A DNA stretch of 64,000 nt from Bradyrhizobium sp. SRL28 (GTDB lineage Bacteria > Pseudomonadota > Alphaproteobacteria > Rhizobiales > Xanthobacteraceae), in the NCBI RefSeq assembly GCF_018596315.1, contig NZ_JAHEAG010000006.1:124001-188000 (forward strand), written 5' to 3'. The notes under the pieces are model-generated. The model made no database searches, was not told the DNA's origin, and saw nothing but the letters and a program-made list of their open reading frames with translations. Numbering within the stretch: the stretch's first letter is position 1; each line of letters begins with the position of its first letter. Below are positions 27,136 to 36,726 of the stretch, piece after piece. Both the position numbers and the translations under genes were made by a program.

Positions 27136-27240
27136 AGCGCGCAGCAGTTGTGCTCCGTTTACTTCTTGTTATCCGTAAACGGCGCGCGCGGGGAACGGCC
27201 GCCCGCGCCGCTCATTACTCCTTACCAGAGGAGTGCTGCC

Positions 27241-27483
27241 ATGAATCAAATTGCCGGAGTGGATCGGGCGCTCGACGAAATGCTGGTGCAACTCGGCGGG
27301 ATGGTGTTGAGGCTGTCCAGCCCGCAGGTGACGCGGACGCCCGAAGAACGGCGCGCGCTGGCGTGCTCGGTCAGCCAGTATTCGGTGTGCGCGGCGCGCT
27401 CAGGCGATCCGCGCGTGCACCAGCTCAAGGTCGAACTGGAAGAGACGATCAAGCCGCATCTGCGGCTGGTCGCCAGCCGGTAA
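27241..27483 (+). CDS. small hypothetical protein
   Basis: An 80-residue cytoplasmic protein, mostly helical, with two Cys (ALACSVSQYSVCAARSG) and no signal peptide. GAGGAG before ATG 27241 is a strong ribosome site and excludes the longer upstream frame. Not recognised. It follows the PepSY gene by about 105 nt. Confidence 0.65.
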   Translation: MNQIAGVDRALDEMLVQLGGMVLRLSSPQVTRTPEERRALACSVSQYSVCAARSGDPRVHQLKVELEETIKPHLRLVASR

Positions 27484-27525
27484 AGCGCGCGCCGCCTGAT
27501 CCATCTGTAACGCAAGCCGCGTCGG

Positions 27526-27556
27526 AAAAAGCGTGCGGCCGGGTGGAGCCCGGCCG
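27526..27556 (-). terminator. probable terminator hairpin at convergent junction
   Basis: CGGCCGGG / CCCGGCCG, 8-bp perfect stem with loop TGGAG. On the minus strand a run of five T follows the stem after five bases, so it would best serve the cytochrome gene; on the plus strand no T run follows. Confidence 0.55.
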
Positions 27557-27575
27557 TGGCTATGTGCGAATGACC

Positions 27576-29423
27576 TCAGAGCGTCTTGAGGTATTCGATC
27601 AGCGCCTTTCGATCGTCCGCCGATAGCTCCGGCCCGATGACGCCTTTGATTTCCTTGTCCTTGTTATAGTCCTTCCTGAATTCGTGGCCTCTGTTCGAGT
27701 TTCCGCGAATGGAGGTGTCGAATACGAAACCGTTGGTGATCGGGTCGGTCTTGTAACCGAGCTTTACGGGGTCGTATTCGCGGCTGCCGAGATAGAATGT
27801 CGACGGCCGTTTCTCGGGATCCCCGAGCAGATCGTCGATGGTCGGCACCGAACCGTTGTGCAGATAGGGCGGCGTCGCCCATACGCCGTTGAGCGGACGA
27901 ACCTTGTAGGCAAGCTCACCCCGGAGTTCGTTCGGCATATATCCGTCGATCCGCTTCCGCTCCGCGGGGCTCGCGGGCGGCTTCCTCTGGTCGTAGATGG
28001 TGTTGACGGTTTTCTCGACCAGTTCGCCCAGCGCGAACGCAAAACTGCTGCTCTTGATCCCGAGGTTTTCGGGCACCGCGACCGTCCGGGCCAGCATGTC
28101 TGCCGCCTGCGCGGGATCGGTTCCGATATGCGAGATCGGAATATTTTCGACCTTGAGGATCGCCTCGCCGGCCTCGTTCCTGGTCCACCAGTCCTTGTTG
28201 TTGAAATCGTAGAACGCCCCGCTGGTCACCGGCGGGCGGTGACATTCCTGGCAATGGTTCTTGTAGAGTTCGGCGCCCTTGTCGGCCAGCTTCTGATCGA
28301 TCGGCGGGAGAATATCGGCTGGCCATTTCGGAGATTGCAGGCCCGGAAAACCAGTCTTGGCGTTCGGCTGCGTGTCACCCTTGATCATCTGCTCCATCTT
28401 GAACAGCTGATCGACGTCCACGCTCGATTTATACAGTCCCTTCGACGGATCGGTCAGATTGAGCTCCGCCGACACGCCGAGTGACTCGCCGGCGTTGCGC
28501 ACCATCGGCTGCATGATGGAGCCGTTATACTGCACCCAGTCGAACCACGGCGTGTTCCAGATCCGCGGGTAGTGCACCGGCGCGGAGGAGCCGGCGTAGT
28601 TTTCCGGCTTCTTCAGGTCGATTGAAAACACCTGGTTGCCGATCCGGTTGAGGGCGTCCAGCCGTCCGTAACCTTCCTGGATGCTTTGCGAGGCGACGCG
28701 CTCTTCCAGGTTCTTGACCTGCTTGTACTGATTGAGAGTCTGGTCGAGTTGGTTCTTCAGCGTTTCGCGGTCGTCGAGGGTGGCGTCCGGTCCCAGGATG
28801 CGCTCGGCGAAGCGGTCGAACCGGCCGGGCCAGTAGCGCGTCAGCAAGAGCGAGATGCCCATGCCCTGCTTCATCGCGAAGAGATTGGTGAGCGCCGGTC
28901 CGCCGTCGATGACGACGGCGGTGTCCTTGTAGGTGAAGCTGCCGGTGTGGCAGGCCGCGCAGGTCAGGCCGACACCGATCATCTCCTTCTTGGTGCGCGG
29001 GTTACGCCATACCGCGCCCGTGGAATCGAGCATCGGGGTGCCTTTCGCGAACCCGATCGGAAGCGCCTCCTTGCCGGGGATGATGGTATCCGGGATGAAG
29101 CCATAGCGGTCGAGATAGGCTGTGTCGCTGAAGAGGCCGACCTTGGTGAACGGCAGCCATGAAATCGTCGGCTGCTCCAGTGCCATGAACCACTCATAGG
29201 GGAAGCCGAAGGTCCGCGTTCCCTGGTCGGCGTGATAGAACCAGCTCAGTTTGTCTTTGCTGATGCCCTGGTCGAGCCAGACGGTTTTCTTCGGCGTCGG
29301 ATGCTCTACGATCTTCACATGCAGATCTTGCCAGAGCTTGGCGATATCGTCCTTGAAGGCGGTGTAAGCGATGCCGACGATCGCCAGCGCGATCACAATT
29401 TTCGCAATCCTCTTGCCACGCAT
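27576..29423 (-). CDS. di-haem c-type cytochrome, RoxA/MauG-like
   Basis: A 615-residue periplasmic cytochrome with an N-terminal membrane anchor (about 4-22). Two covalent haem motifs are visible: CAACH at 155-159 and CQECH at 391-395. Between them lies RIWNTPWFDWVQYNGSI, followed by MVRNAGESLGV, a pattern I associate with the RoxA-like di-haem family that includes rubber oxygenases and MauG/CcpA-type peroxidases. The length (about 600-680 in RoxA) and the roughly 236-residue haem spacing fit better than classical 330-residue CcpA. Whether it is a peroxidase or an oxygenase of a polyisoprenoid-like substrate cannot be told. It is monocistronic. Confidence 0.78.
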   Translation of the reverse strand: MRGKRIAKIVIALAIVGIAYTAFKDDIAKLWQDLHVKIVEHPTPKKTVWLDQGISKDKLSWFYHADQGTRTFGFPYEWFMALEQPTISWLPFTKVGLFSDTAYLDRYGFIPDTIIPGKEALPIGFAKGTPMLDSTGAVWRNPRTKKEMIGVGLTCAACHTGSFTYKDTAVVIDGGPALTNLFAMKQGMGISLLLTRYWPGRFDRFAERILGPDATLDDRETLKNQLDQTLNQYKQVKNLEERVASQSIQEGYGRLDALNRIGNQVFSIDLKKPENYAGSSAPVHYPRIWNTPWFDWVQYNGSIMQPMVRNAGESLGVSAELNLTDPSKGLYKSSVDVDQLFKMEQMIKGDTQPNAKTGFPGLQSPKWPADILPPIDQKLADKGAELYKNHCQECHRPPVTSGAFYDFNNKDWWTRNEAGEAILKVENIPISHIGTDPAQAADMLARTVAVPENLGIKSSSFAFALGELVEKTVNTIYDQRKPPASPAERKRIDGYMPNELRGELAYKVRPLNGVWATPPYLHNGSVPTIDDLLGDPEKRPSTFYLGSREYDPVKLGYKTDPITNGFVFDTSIRGNSNRGHEFRKDYNKDKEIKGVIGPELSADDRKALIEYLKTL

Positions 29424-29660
29424 GGCCTGCCCCTTTTTAAAACCGCGTCGGTTGCGCGCAATATCGGTCTGTTATCAAAAAACGCCGGAAGGCGAATCAC
29501 CCTCGGCGTGCGGTTGAATATGATACCACCTTATAGTGGCGCTATAGGCCTGTCCATAAATCCGATCCCTCGGGCTTGGGGTGATTTCGGTCGGTTCATC
29601 TCTCGCCGGGCTTTTCCAGTATAGAGTCCCGATCTTGCAGCAAAGTGTCGGATAGATCAC

Positions 29661-30344
29661 ATGAAGACAGAAGCGGCGGAATCGCTCAGAATTGAGATCA
29701 GCCCCGATGAGGCGGTTTCCGGGCTGGTGGTGCGATCGCCGAAATCCCGCGCGTGTTACGTGTTCGCGCATGGGGCCGGCGCCGGCATGACCCATGCGTC
29801 GATGGAAATTGTTGCGGCTGGCCTGGCCGAGCGCGGCATTGCGTCGCTGCGCTATCAGTTTCCATATATGGAGAAAGGCAGCAAGCGACCCGATGCGCCC
29901 AAGGTCGCACACGCCGCGGTGCGGGCGGCGGTGGCGGAAGCCGCGCGGTGCTGTCCCGCGCTGCCGCTGATCGCGGGCGGCCGATCGTTCGGCGGGCGAA
30001 TGACGTCGCAGGCACAGGCGCTTTCACCTCTAGTCGGCGTTCGCGGGCTAGCGTTTCTCGGTTTTCCGCTGCATCCGGCCGGAAAACCTTCCAGCGACCG
30101 CGCCAAGCATCTCGCCGATGTCAAAATCCCGATGCTGTTCCTGCAGGGCACGCGCGATGCGCTGGCGGAATTGAGTCTGCTCGAGCCTGTCGTGAAAGGC
30201 CTGGAATCATGGGCAACGTTGCGATTGCTGGATGGTGCGGATCATTCCTTTCACGTGCTGAAGAGTTCGGGGCGGAATGGTCGCGAGGTGATGGGTGAGG
30301 CGCTGGATGCGTTCGCGGCGTGGGTCGACGAGGTGGTGGGCTAA
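29661..30344 (+). CDS. alpha/beta hydrolase, KANL3/Tex30 (dienelactone hydrolase-like) family
   Basis: A 227-residue hydrolase. Visible: the oxyanion strand YVFAHGAGAGMTHASM, nucleophile motif IAGGRSFGGRM with Ser, LFLQGTRDALAE with the acid, and the catalytic His in LLDGADHSFHVL. Family members hydrolyse small esters or lactones; substrates are unknown. ATG 29661 is used; the ribosome site is weak. A family D element separates it from the racemase gene. Confidence 0.82.
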   Translation: MKTEAAESLRIEISPDEAVSGLVVRSPKSRACYVFAHGAGAGMTHASMEIVAAGLAERGIASLRYQFPYMEKGSKRPDAPKVAHAAVRAAVAEAARCCPALPLIAGGRSFGGRMTSQAQALSPLVGVRGLAFLGFPLHPAGKPSSDRAKHLADVKIPMLFLQGTRDALAELSLLEPVVKGLESWATLRLLDGADHSFHVLKSSGRNGREVMGEALDAFAAWVDEVVG

Positions 30345-30351
30345 GCTCTCC

Positions 30352-30504
30352 GACGTCGTCCCTGCCTAGTGCGCGATTGCGCACGGGAGCAGGGACCCAT
30401 ACGCCGCGGCGGCCATTGTGAAGCGCTGTGGCAATCGCTTTGCCCAAACAACTAAATCCTGTGGTTATGGGTCCCGGCTCGCGCTTCGCTTGGCCGGGAC
30501 GACG
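30352..30504. repeat. family D palindromic element, shorter variant
   Basis: Starts GACGTCGTCCCTGCC and ends CCGGGACGACGG. The hairpin ends resemble the other family D copies, but the interior is shorter and partly different. Confidence 0.68.
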
Positions 30505-30549
30505 GATGATAGACTTTGCGCTGCGCTCGATACCCATTACGATACGTCC

Positions 30550-31284
30550 ATGACAAAAATCCTGATCGTCAATCCGAACACAACCGCCTCGATGACCGAA
30601 ACGATTGGCGCCGCCGCGCGCGCCGTCGCTGGCCCCGGCACCGAAATCTTCGCCGTTACGTCGTCGATGGGACCCGTATCGATCGAGGGATATTACGACG
30701 AGGCGTTCGCCGTGCCCGGCCTGATCCAGGCGCTGTTGAATGCGCCGGACGCCGATGCGGCGATCGTTGCCTGCTTCGACGACACCGGGCTGGACGCCGC
30801 CCGGACCGCTGCGCGCTTTCCTGTGGTCGGCATTTGCGAGGCGGCGCTGGTGACGGCTGGCCAGATCGCAAAGCGCATCGCCGTCGTCACCACGCTGCCG
30901 CGCTCGATCGTGCCGCTCGAGGAATTGGTACGACGCTATGGTTTTGCGGAAAGGGCGCAAGTCACCGCCTGCGACGTCGCGGTGCTCGATCTCGACAAGC
31001 CCGGCTCGGGTGCGGAAGCGAAGCTTGAGGCCGAGATTGCGCGCGCGCTTGAGAAGGGCGCTGAGGCGATCGTGCTGGGCTGCGCCGGCATGGCCGACCT
31101 CCCACAGAAACTGTCGCGGAAATTCGGCGTGCCTGTCGTCGATGGGGTCGCGGCCGCGGTCAAACAGGCCGAGGCGCTGGCGGGGTTGAAACTCACGACG
31201 TCCCGGCGCGGATCGTATGCCTCGCCGGGCGTCAAGAAATACGACGGCATATTGGCGCCGTTTGCGCCGAAGACGTCACGATGA
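30550..31284 (+). CDS. Asp/Glu/hydantoin racemase family protein
   Basis: A 244-residue racemase-fold protein. N-terminus ILIVNPNTTASMTE is the family signature. The two catalytic Cys are in VACFDDTGLDAARTA and VLGCAGMADLP, placed as in hydantoin and aspartate racemases; similar proteins also include allantoin and maleate-type enzymes. ATG 30550 is the first good start after the repeat. Its last nine bases overlap the converging SDR gene. Confidence 0.85.
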   Translation: MTKILIVNPNTTASMTETIGAAARAVAGPGTEIFAVTSSMGPVSIEGYYDEAFAVPGLIQALLNAPDADAAIVACFDDTGLDAARTAARFPVVGICEAALVTAGQIAKRIAVVTTLPRSIVPLEELVRRYGFAERAQVTACDVAVLDLDKPGSGAEAKLEAEIARALEKGAEAIVLGCAGMADLPQKLSRKFGVPVVDGVAAAVKQAEALAGLKLTTSRRGSYASPGVKKYDGILAPFAPKTSR

Positions 31285-32058
31285 TTGCGGCGCGCCGTAG
31301 ATCTTGTCGCGCAGCCGGCGCATGCCGGTGAGCCAGCGGTCGCGGCTGGACGCCTTGCGCTGCATGTATTCGGCGACCTGCGGGTGCGACAGAATGAGAA
31401 AGCGTTCTTCCGCCATCGCCTCGATCACCATGCGCGCCACCTCCGGCGGCTGCAGCACGCCGTCGACCCTTGCCGCGCTGGGGCCAGGCGTCGTCATGCC
31501 TGTCTGCACCGATTGCGGGCAGAGCACGGAGACGCGGATGCCGCGGTCGCCATATTGAATGGCGAGATGTTCGGCGAGCGCCACCGCCGCATTTTTCGTC
31601 ACGCCATAAGGCATCGAGTTCAGCGACGCCAGCAGGCCGGCCGCGGAAGCGGTGTTGAGCAGATAGCCGGATCCGCGCGCGAGCATGCCCGGCACCAGCG
31701 CACGCGCCGCGAACACATGGCTCATGACATGAACGCGCCAGCTTACGTCCCAATCGGCATCGGAGGCGGTCTCCTGTCCCTTGCGCGAGAGGCCGGCATT
31801 GGAAAAGAAAACGTCGACCGGGCCATACTTGTCCTCAGCCGCGGCGATCAGCGCCTTGATGTCTTCTTCCAGTCCGACATCGGCCGTGATCGGCAATCCG
31901 TCGATATCGCCCGCCACCTTCGCCAGTCTGTCGCGCGAGGTCTTGAGGTCGGCTATGACGACGCCGCGCGCGCCGGCCTCCGCATAGGCGCGCGCCACCG
32001 CCTCGCCGATGCCGCTCGCAGCTCCCGTGACGACGCAGACCTTTCCTTTGACATGCAT
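31276..32058 (-). CDS. short-chain dehydrogenase/reductase
   Basis: A 260-residue classical SDR. Visible: TGAASGIG cofactor motif, Asp after the second strand (VIADLKTSRD) suggesting NAD(H), FSNAG in place of NNAG, Ser in LLNTASAAG and YGVTK. It overlaps the end of the racemase gene tail to tail. The divergent bioB gene starts 183 nt away. Substrate unknown. Confidence 0.86.
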   Translation of the reverse strand: MHVKGKVCVVTGAASGIGEAVARAYAEAGARGVVIADLKTSRDRLAKVAGDIDGLPITADVGLEEDIKALIAAAEDKYGPVDVFFSNAGLSRKGQETASDADWDVSWRVHVMSHVFAARALVPGMLARGSGYLLNTASAAGLLASLNSMPYGVTKNAAVALAEHLAIQYGDRGIRVSVLCPQSVQTGMTTPGPSAARVDGVLQPPEVARMVIEAMAEERFLILSHPQVAEYMQRKASSRDRWLTGMRRLRDKIYGAPQSS

Positions 32059-32241
32059 GTTCGGTTCCCGCTTGTTTCTTTTTCTTGAGCGGGGCGAGAG
32101 TGATACGAGCTGCGCTGCGCGGTCAATGCCGGTTTGCGCCGGCGATCAATTTTTTGCAGCCACAGCGCACGCCGCTGGTATCAGCTTCGCCAGCGTGCGA
32201 TGACGGCCGCGCGGGGCAATCAGGATCGGGAGAATTGAAGG

Positions 32242-33222
32242 ATGCTCGAAGTGCGGGATGAGTTGGCTGTGACGGCGCCGCTTGCGGACGCTGCGGAGTG
32301 GACGAGCGAGGCGGCGTGGTCGCTCTACCGGCTGCCGTTCAACGATCTGTTGTTCGAGGCGCAAACCATTCATCGCCGGCATTTCGATCCCAACCGCGTG
32401 CAGCTCAGCAAGCTGCTCAATATCAAGACCGGCGGCTGCCCGGAAGATTGCGGCTATTGCAGCCAGTCCTCGCATCATTCGACGGGTCTTGCCGCCTCGA
32501 AGCTGATGGAAGTCGAAAAGGTCGTCGCCGAGGCACGCAAAGCCAAAGCTGGCGGCGCGACGCGCTACTGCATGGGCGCGGCATGGCGCAATCCGAAGCC
32601 GCGAGACATGGATGCCATCGTCGAAATGGTTGGCGCGGTGAAGGCGCTCGGGCTCGAGACCTGCATGACGCTGGGAATGCTGGACCGCGACCAGTCGGAT
32701 CGCCTCAGCGCGGCGGGGCTCGATTACTACAACCACAATATCGATACGTCGGCGCGCTATTACCCGCAGGTGATCTCGACGCGCAATTTTGCCGATCGTC
32801 TCGACACGCTGGAGAATGTCCGGCAATCCGGCATGAAAGTGTGTTGCGGCGGCATCCTCGGCATGGGCGAGGAAGAAGCCGACCGCGTCGAAATGCTGGT
32901 CACGCTGGCGAACCTGGCCGAGCCGCCGGAAAGCGTTCCGATCAACATGCTGATTCCGATCGCCGGGACGCCGCTCGCCAAAGCGGAACCGATCGCGCCA
33001 ATCGAGTTTGTCCGGATCGTTGCGCTGGCGCGCATCATGATGCCGAAATCATACGTCCGCCTGTCGGCGGGCCGCTCGGCCATGACCGACGAGATGCAGG
33101 CGCTCTGCTTCTTTGCAGGGGCAAACTCGATCTTCGTCGGCGACACCTTGCTGACGGCCGGCAATCCGGAGGACGAGGCCGACCGGAAGCTGTTTCGGCG
33201 GCTGGGACTGCAGGCGCTCTGA
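32242..33222 (+). CDS. bioB: biotin synthase
   Basis: A 326-residue radical-SAM enzyme inserting sulfur into dethiobiotin. The [4Fe-4S] motif is [10 protein letters not shown] with Cys 66, 70 and 73. Further conserved parts are [29 protein letters not shown] and [12 protein letters not shown], which carries the Arg ligand of the [2Fe-2S] cluster. GAAGG precedes ATG 32242. It stands alone; no bioA, bioD or bioF is nearby in this window. Confidence 0.95.
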   Translation: MLEVRDELAVTAPLADAAEWTSEAAWSLYRLPFNDLLFEAQTIHRRHFDPNRVQLSKLLNIKTGGCPEDCGYCSQSSHHSTGLAASKLMEVEKVVAEARKAKAGGATRYCMGAAWRNPKPRDMDAIVEMVGAVKALGLETCMTLGMLDRDQSDRLSAAGLDYYNHNIDTSARYYPQVISTRNFADRLDTLENVRQSGMKVCCGGILGMGEEEADRVEMLVTLANLAEPPESVPINMLIPIAGTPLAKAEPIAPIEFVRIVALARIMMPKSYVRLSAGRSAMTDEMQALCFFAGANSIFVGDTLLTAGNPEDEADRKLFRRLGLQAL

Positions 33223-33245
33223 CCGGGTTTGGGACCGCCCGGCCT

Positions 33246-34220
33246 TCAGCCCTGATAGAGCCCCTGGTCGCGCGCCTGGCGGATGGCAAGCGCCGCCATC
33301 ATGTCGAGCATCGGCGTCGAAAGTCGTGCCGCGCGCGCGAATGCGGCAGGCGCGTGGACCAGCACGTCGATCTCCATGGCGCGGCCGAGTTCGTAATCCT
33401 GCAGGATCGACGGCTTGTGGTCCGGCGCGGGGCCGGAGCGCGTCACGCGCTTCACCTCGGGAAAGCAGCTCTGCGCCACGCTGTTGGCCTCGTCGAGCAG
33501 CCGCGGCACGATTTCGGCGAGATCAGGATCGTCGCGCACGCCGCGCGCGGTCTGTCCGGTCAGCAGGCACAGCACCGACATCGACATGTTGGTCAGGAGT
33601 TTTGACCAGATCGTCTCCCGGATATGCGTCACCTCGGGCGCCTCGATCGAAGCGTCGTGCAGCGCCGCACGCAGCCGCGCGACCCGCTCGCTTTGGCGGT
33701 CGTCGCATTCGCCGATCAGGAGCCGGTTGCGCTCGGGCGAAAGGTTTGCCACCACGCCGGGGGCGACGACTTCGTTGGACGAAAACACGACGCCGCCGAC
33801 AATAAGCTGTTTCGGGATGGCGGCCCGCAGGCGTCCGCCGGGATCGAGGAAGGCCAGATCCGGCACCGGCGGATGCCCCGGCGCGAGCCCGATATCGTAC
33901 CACCAGGGAATGCCGTTCTGCGCGAACACCACGGCGGTATGCTCGCCGAGCAACGGCTGCAGCCCGTCAGCGAGGCTGGCGAGGCTCGTGGCCTTCAGCG
34001 TGGAGATGACGACGTCCTGCCGGCCCAGCGTGGCGGGATCGCTGGATGCCCTTACCTTCGCCTTGAACTCGCCATTTCCGACTCGCAGCGTCAGCCCGTT
34101 GGCGTTCACGGCATCCAGATGCGCACCCCGCATCACGCAGGAAACGTCATGTCCTGCCAGTGCGAGCCGCACGGCAAAATGGCTTCCGACGGCGCCCGCA
34201 CCGAAAACGCAAATCCGCAT
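33246..34220 (-). CDS. 2-dehydropantoate 2-reductase-family oxidoreductase
   Basis: A 324-residue ketopantoate-reductase homologue. Visible: ICVFGAGAVGSHFAVRLALAG, STLKATSL, FAQNGIPWWY, and IWSKLLTNMSMSVLCLLTG with the catalytic Lys. It is only distantly like the homologue at 12665-13669. QNGIPWWY and the long second domain are typical of rhizobial paralogues whose substrate may not be ketopantoate. Convergent with bioB with a 23-bp gap. Confidence 0.84.
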   Translation of the reverse strand: MRICVFGAGAVGSHFAVRLALAGHDVSCVMRGAHLDAVNANGLTLRVGNGEFKAKVRASSDPATLGRQDVVISTLKATSLASLADGLQPLLGEHTAVVFAQNGIPWWYDIGLAPGHPPVPDLAFLDPGGRLRAAIPKQLIVGGVVFSSNEVVAPGVVANLSPERNRLLIGECDDRQSERVARLRAALHDASIEAPEVTHIRETIWSKLLTNMSMSVLCLLTGQTARGVRDDPDLAEIVPRLLDEANSVAQSCFPEVKRVTRSGPAPDHKPSILQDYELGRAMEIDVLVHAPAAFARAARLSTPMLDMMAALAIRQARDQGLYQG

Positions 34221-34426
34221 GGGTTAAGAAATCCTGCTGAGAGGGAGAGGCCGTTGCTAGTTTTCACAAGCCTTGATTTGGCGCAACCGGTCCGCCGCAC
34301 GGGGCGGGTTGCGGAGGGCGCGGGCTTGGTCGTGTGGGAACCTTGCCGTTCAGTCAACGTTCATCAGCGTGCCGTCAAGCTCTAGGCATAGCGACAATGG
34401 GACGTGCGGCCATGATGGGACGTGCC

Positions 34427-35800
34427 ATGTCAAAGATCGCACTGGGAATTGCCGCGATTGTCTTCGCAACGGTGCTGTCCGTGGCGGACTTTGCGATCGC
34501 GAAAGGTGGCCATGGAGGCGGTCACGGCGGCGGTCATCATGGCGGCGGTCATCGCGGCGGTGGTCACGGTCACGGTCACCATTTCGGCGGCCGGCATCAC
34601 GGCGGCGGGCATTTTCACGGCAGGGCGGCGCATTTCCGTTCGTTCTCCGGACACCGTTCATTCTCAACACACCGTTCGTTCTCCGCGCATCGCATGAACT
34701 TTGCCGGGAGTGGCCGGGCGCTGAACTCGCGCGCGCTCGCCCGCAGCTATCGCCATACCGCAGCGCTACATCGTCCCGCTGTACGAGCCAGCGTGACCGC
34801 GGGCGCGGCGCTCGCCGGATGGCAATACGGACGGTCCAGAGGCGGCGGCTGGTGGCGGCACGGCAATGGCGGCTACGGCTGGGTCGGGCCGCTGTTCTGG
34901 CCGTTCGCCTATTACGACCTCTACGACTACACGCTGTGGGGACCGAATGTCGGATCGCCGTTCTGGTACTATGGCTATGACGACATTTATGCCGGCCTGT
35001 TTGGCCCCTATGACTATCAGGGACTTGCGGGCTACCTGCCGCCGCGCGGTTCACCCGGCGGCGGGCCAGGCCGGCTGGCGCTACTATGCGGCGAGGACAG
35101 CCGCGAAATTGCCGGGCTGCCTATCGACCTGATCGCGCAGGCGATCGAACCGACCGAGGTGCAGCGCGCAGCCCTCGATGATCTCGCCAATGCGTCGGTG
35201 ACGGCGGCACAGAAGATCAAGGCGGCGTGTCCGACCTCGATCGCATTGACGGCGTCCGGCCGGCTTGCGTCGATGCAGCAACGCATCGAGGCGATGATAT
35301 CAGGTGTCGCGACCGTGCAGCCGGCGCTGGACAAGTTTTACGGCCTCCTGAACGACGAGCAGAAAGCGCGGCTGAACGCGGTCGCCGAGGATCAGGAGAG
35401 GAAAACCGAGCGACGCCGTAACAGGTCGTACGCGCGGCCCTGTGACATCACGCAATCATCGAGCTTGCGATGGCCGACCGAGGAGGTCGAGGCAAGGTTA
35501 CATCCGACCGATGCGCAACGCACCGGCCTTACCGCCCTGCAGAACGCCAGCGCAAAGGCGGCCGACATGCTGGCCACATCGTGCCGGCCCGAGGAAGCAG
35601 CCACACCGTCGGCGCGGCTCGCCGCGGCCGGCGAGCGGCTGGACACCATGCTGCAGGCGGTCAAGCAGGTGCGCACGGCGCTCGATGATTTCTATGTGAT
35701 GTTGACCGACGAGCAGAAAGCCCAGTTCGAGGCGATCGGCCCAAGGCGGACCTCCTTCGCCGATCGGGCAGACATGATGCAGCGGCGTGGCCGCCGGTAA
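34427..35800 (+). CDS. LTXXQ-motif (Spy/CpxP-like) protein with His/Gly-rich region
   Basis: A 457-residue exported protein. A signal peptide (IALGIAAIVFATVLSVADFAIA) is followed by a Gly/His region of about 45 residues with many GGH units, a Tyr/Trp/Gly-rich linker, and two copies of the LTXXQ helical module (LLNDEQKARLN and MLTDEQKAQFE) with paired Cys (IKAACPTSI, ATSCRPEE). Spy/CpxP proteins are periplasmic chaperones; the His-rich part could bind metal. In-frame ATGs at 34397, 34412 and 34427 all give a signal peptide; none has a good ribosome site. Confidence 0.75.
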   Translation: MSKIALGIAAIVFATVLSVADFAIAKGGHGGGHGGGHHGGGHRGGGHGHGHHFGGRHHGGGHFHGRAAHFRSFSGHRSFSTHRSFSAHRMNFAGSGRALNSRALARSYRHTAALHRPAVRASVTAGAALAGWQYGRSRGGGWWRHGNGGYGWVGPLFWPFAYYDLYDYTLWGPNVGSPFWYYGYDDIYAGLFGPYDYQGLAGYLPPRGSPGGGPGRLALLCGEDSREIAGLPIDLIAQAIEPTEVQRAALDDLANASVTAAQKIKAACPTSIALTASGRLASMQQRIEAMISGVATVQPALDKFYGLLNDEQKARLNAVAEDQERKTERRRNRSYARPCDITQSSSLRWPTEEVEARLHPTDAQRTGLTALQNASAKAADMLATSCRPEEAATPSARLAAAGERLDTMLQAVKQVRTALDDFYVMLTDEQKAQFEAIGPRRTSFADRADMMQRRGRR

Positions 35801-35876
35801 ATCGGCGGCGGTGACAACACCTGCGATCCCGGCCTATTGTCCGGCATAACAAAATGCCGAACAAAGGGGTCGCCGA

Positions 35877-36677
35877 ATGACTGCCAATCCGGTTTTGTGG
35901 GATCTCGACGCGCGCGGCGTCGCCACGGTCACGTTGAACCGTCCCGAGGTCAACAATGCCTATGACGCCGGGCTCATCAACGGCGTGCTCTCGGCGATGG
36001 ACGAACTCGGCAAGAGGCCGGGCCTCCGCGTCGTGGTCCTCAAGGGCAACGGCAAGCATTTCCAGGCCGGCGCCGATTTGAAATGGATCAACGGCGTGCG
36101 GCCGAAATCGGCGGAAGAAAATGAGGCGGTGTCGCGAGCGACGTTCGAGGCCGTGCAGCGGCTGAACACGCTGCCGATCCCGACGGTGGCGCTGGTTCAG
36201 GGCGGCTGTTTCGGCGGCGGCACCGGCGTGATCTCGGCGTGTGACGTTGTGATCGCCGCCGACAATGCGATGTTCTCGATCACCGAAGTGCGCTGGGGCC
36301 TGACGGCTGCCATCATCATCCCGCAGCTCTGCGACGCCATCGGCGTCCGCCAGGTCCGCCGCTACGCGCTGACCGGCGAACGGTTTGGCGCGGAAGAGGC
36401 CCGGCGTATCGGGCTGGTGCATGAGGTGGTGCCGCTGGCCGAACTGGAGGCGGCAGGGGCGAAGGTCGTCGAGCAACTGCTTGCCAATGGTCCGCAGGCA
36501 ATGGCTGAAACCAAGGCATTGGCCATGGAGAGTTCGGTCGGCGGCATGGCGGTCGAAGACGAGGCCTATGCGCGGCTGGTGAAGATGCATTCCGCTCGGC
36601 GACAGACCAAGGAGGCGTCGGAGGGGCTGGCGTCGTTTGCGGAGAAGCGGGCGGCGAATTGGGGGCGTGGTGCATGA
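35877..36677 (+). CDS. enoyl-CoA hydratase (methylglutaconyl-CoA hydratase-like)
   Basis: A 266-residue crotonase. Visible: VTLNRPEVNNAYD, oxyanion segment HFQAGADLKWI, LVQGGCFGGGTGVISACDVVIAADNAMFSITEVRWGL with the conserved catalytic Glu position before VRWGL. The ADLKWM-like motif and VRWGL resemble methylglutaconyl-CoA hydratase of leucine degradation, but no liu genes are adjacent. GGGG lies before ATG 35877. Confidence 0.82.
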   Translation: MTANPVLWDLDARGVATVTLNRPEVNNAYDAGLINGVLSAMDELGKRPGLRVVVLKGNGKHFQAGADLKWINGVRPKSAEENEAVSRATFEAVQRLNTLPIPTVALVQGGCFGGGTGVISACDVVIAADNAMFSITEVRWGLTAAIIIPQLCDAIGVRQVRRYALTGERFGAEEARRIGLVHEVVPLAELEAAGAKVVEQLLANGPQAMAETKALAMESSVGGMAVEDEAYARLVKMHSARRQTKEASEGLASFAEKRAANWGRGA

Positions 36678-36726
36678 GCGTCTCGCTCCATCGCGCTATA
36701 TGATGACGGCTACAGGAGTATGAGAT

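Noticed and set aside
32059..32241. Riboswitch or BirA operator ahead of bioB
   Set aside because: No recognisable BirA-type palindrome or conserved RNA structure seen in the 183-bp spacer.
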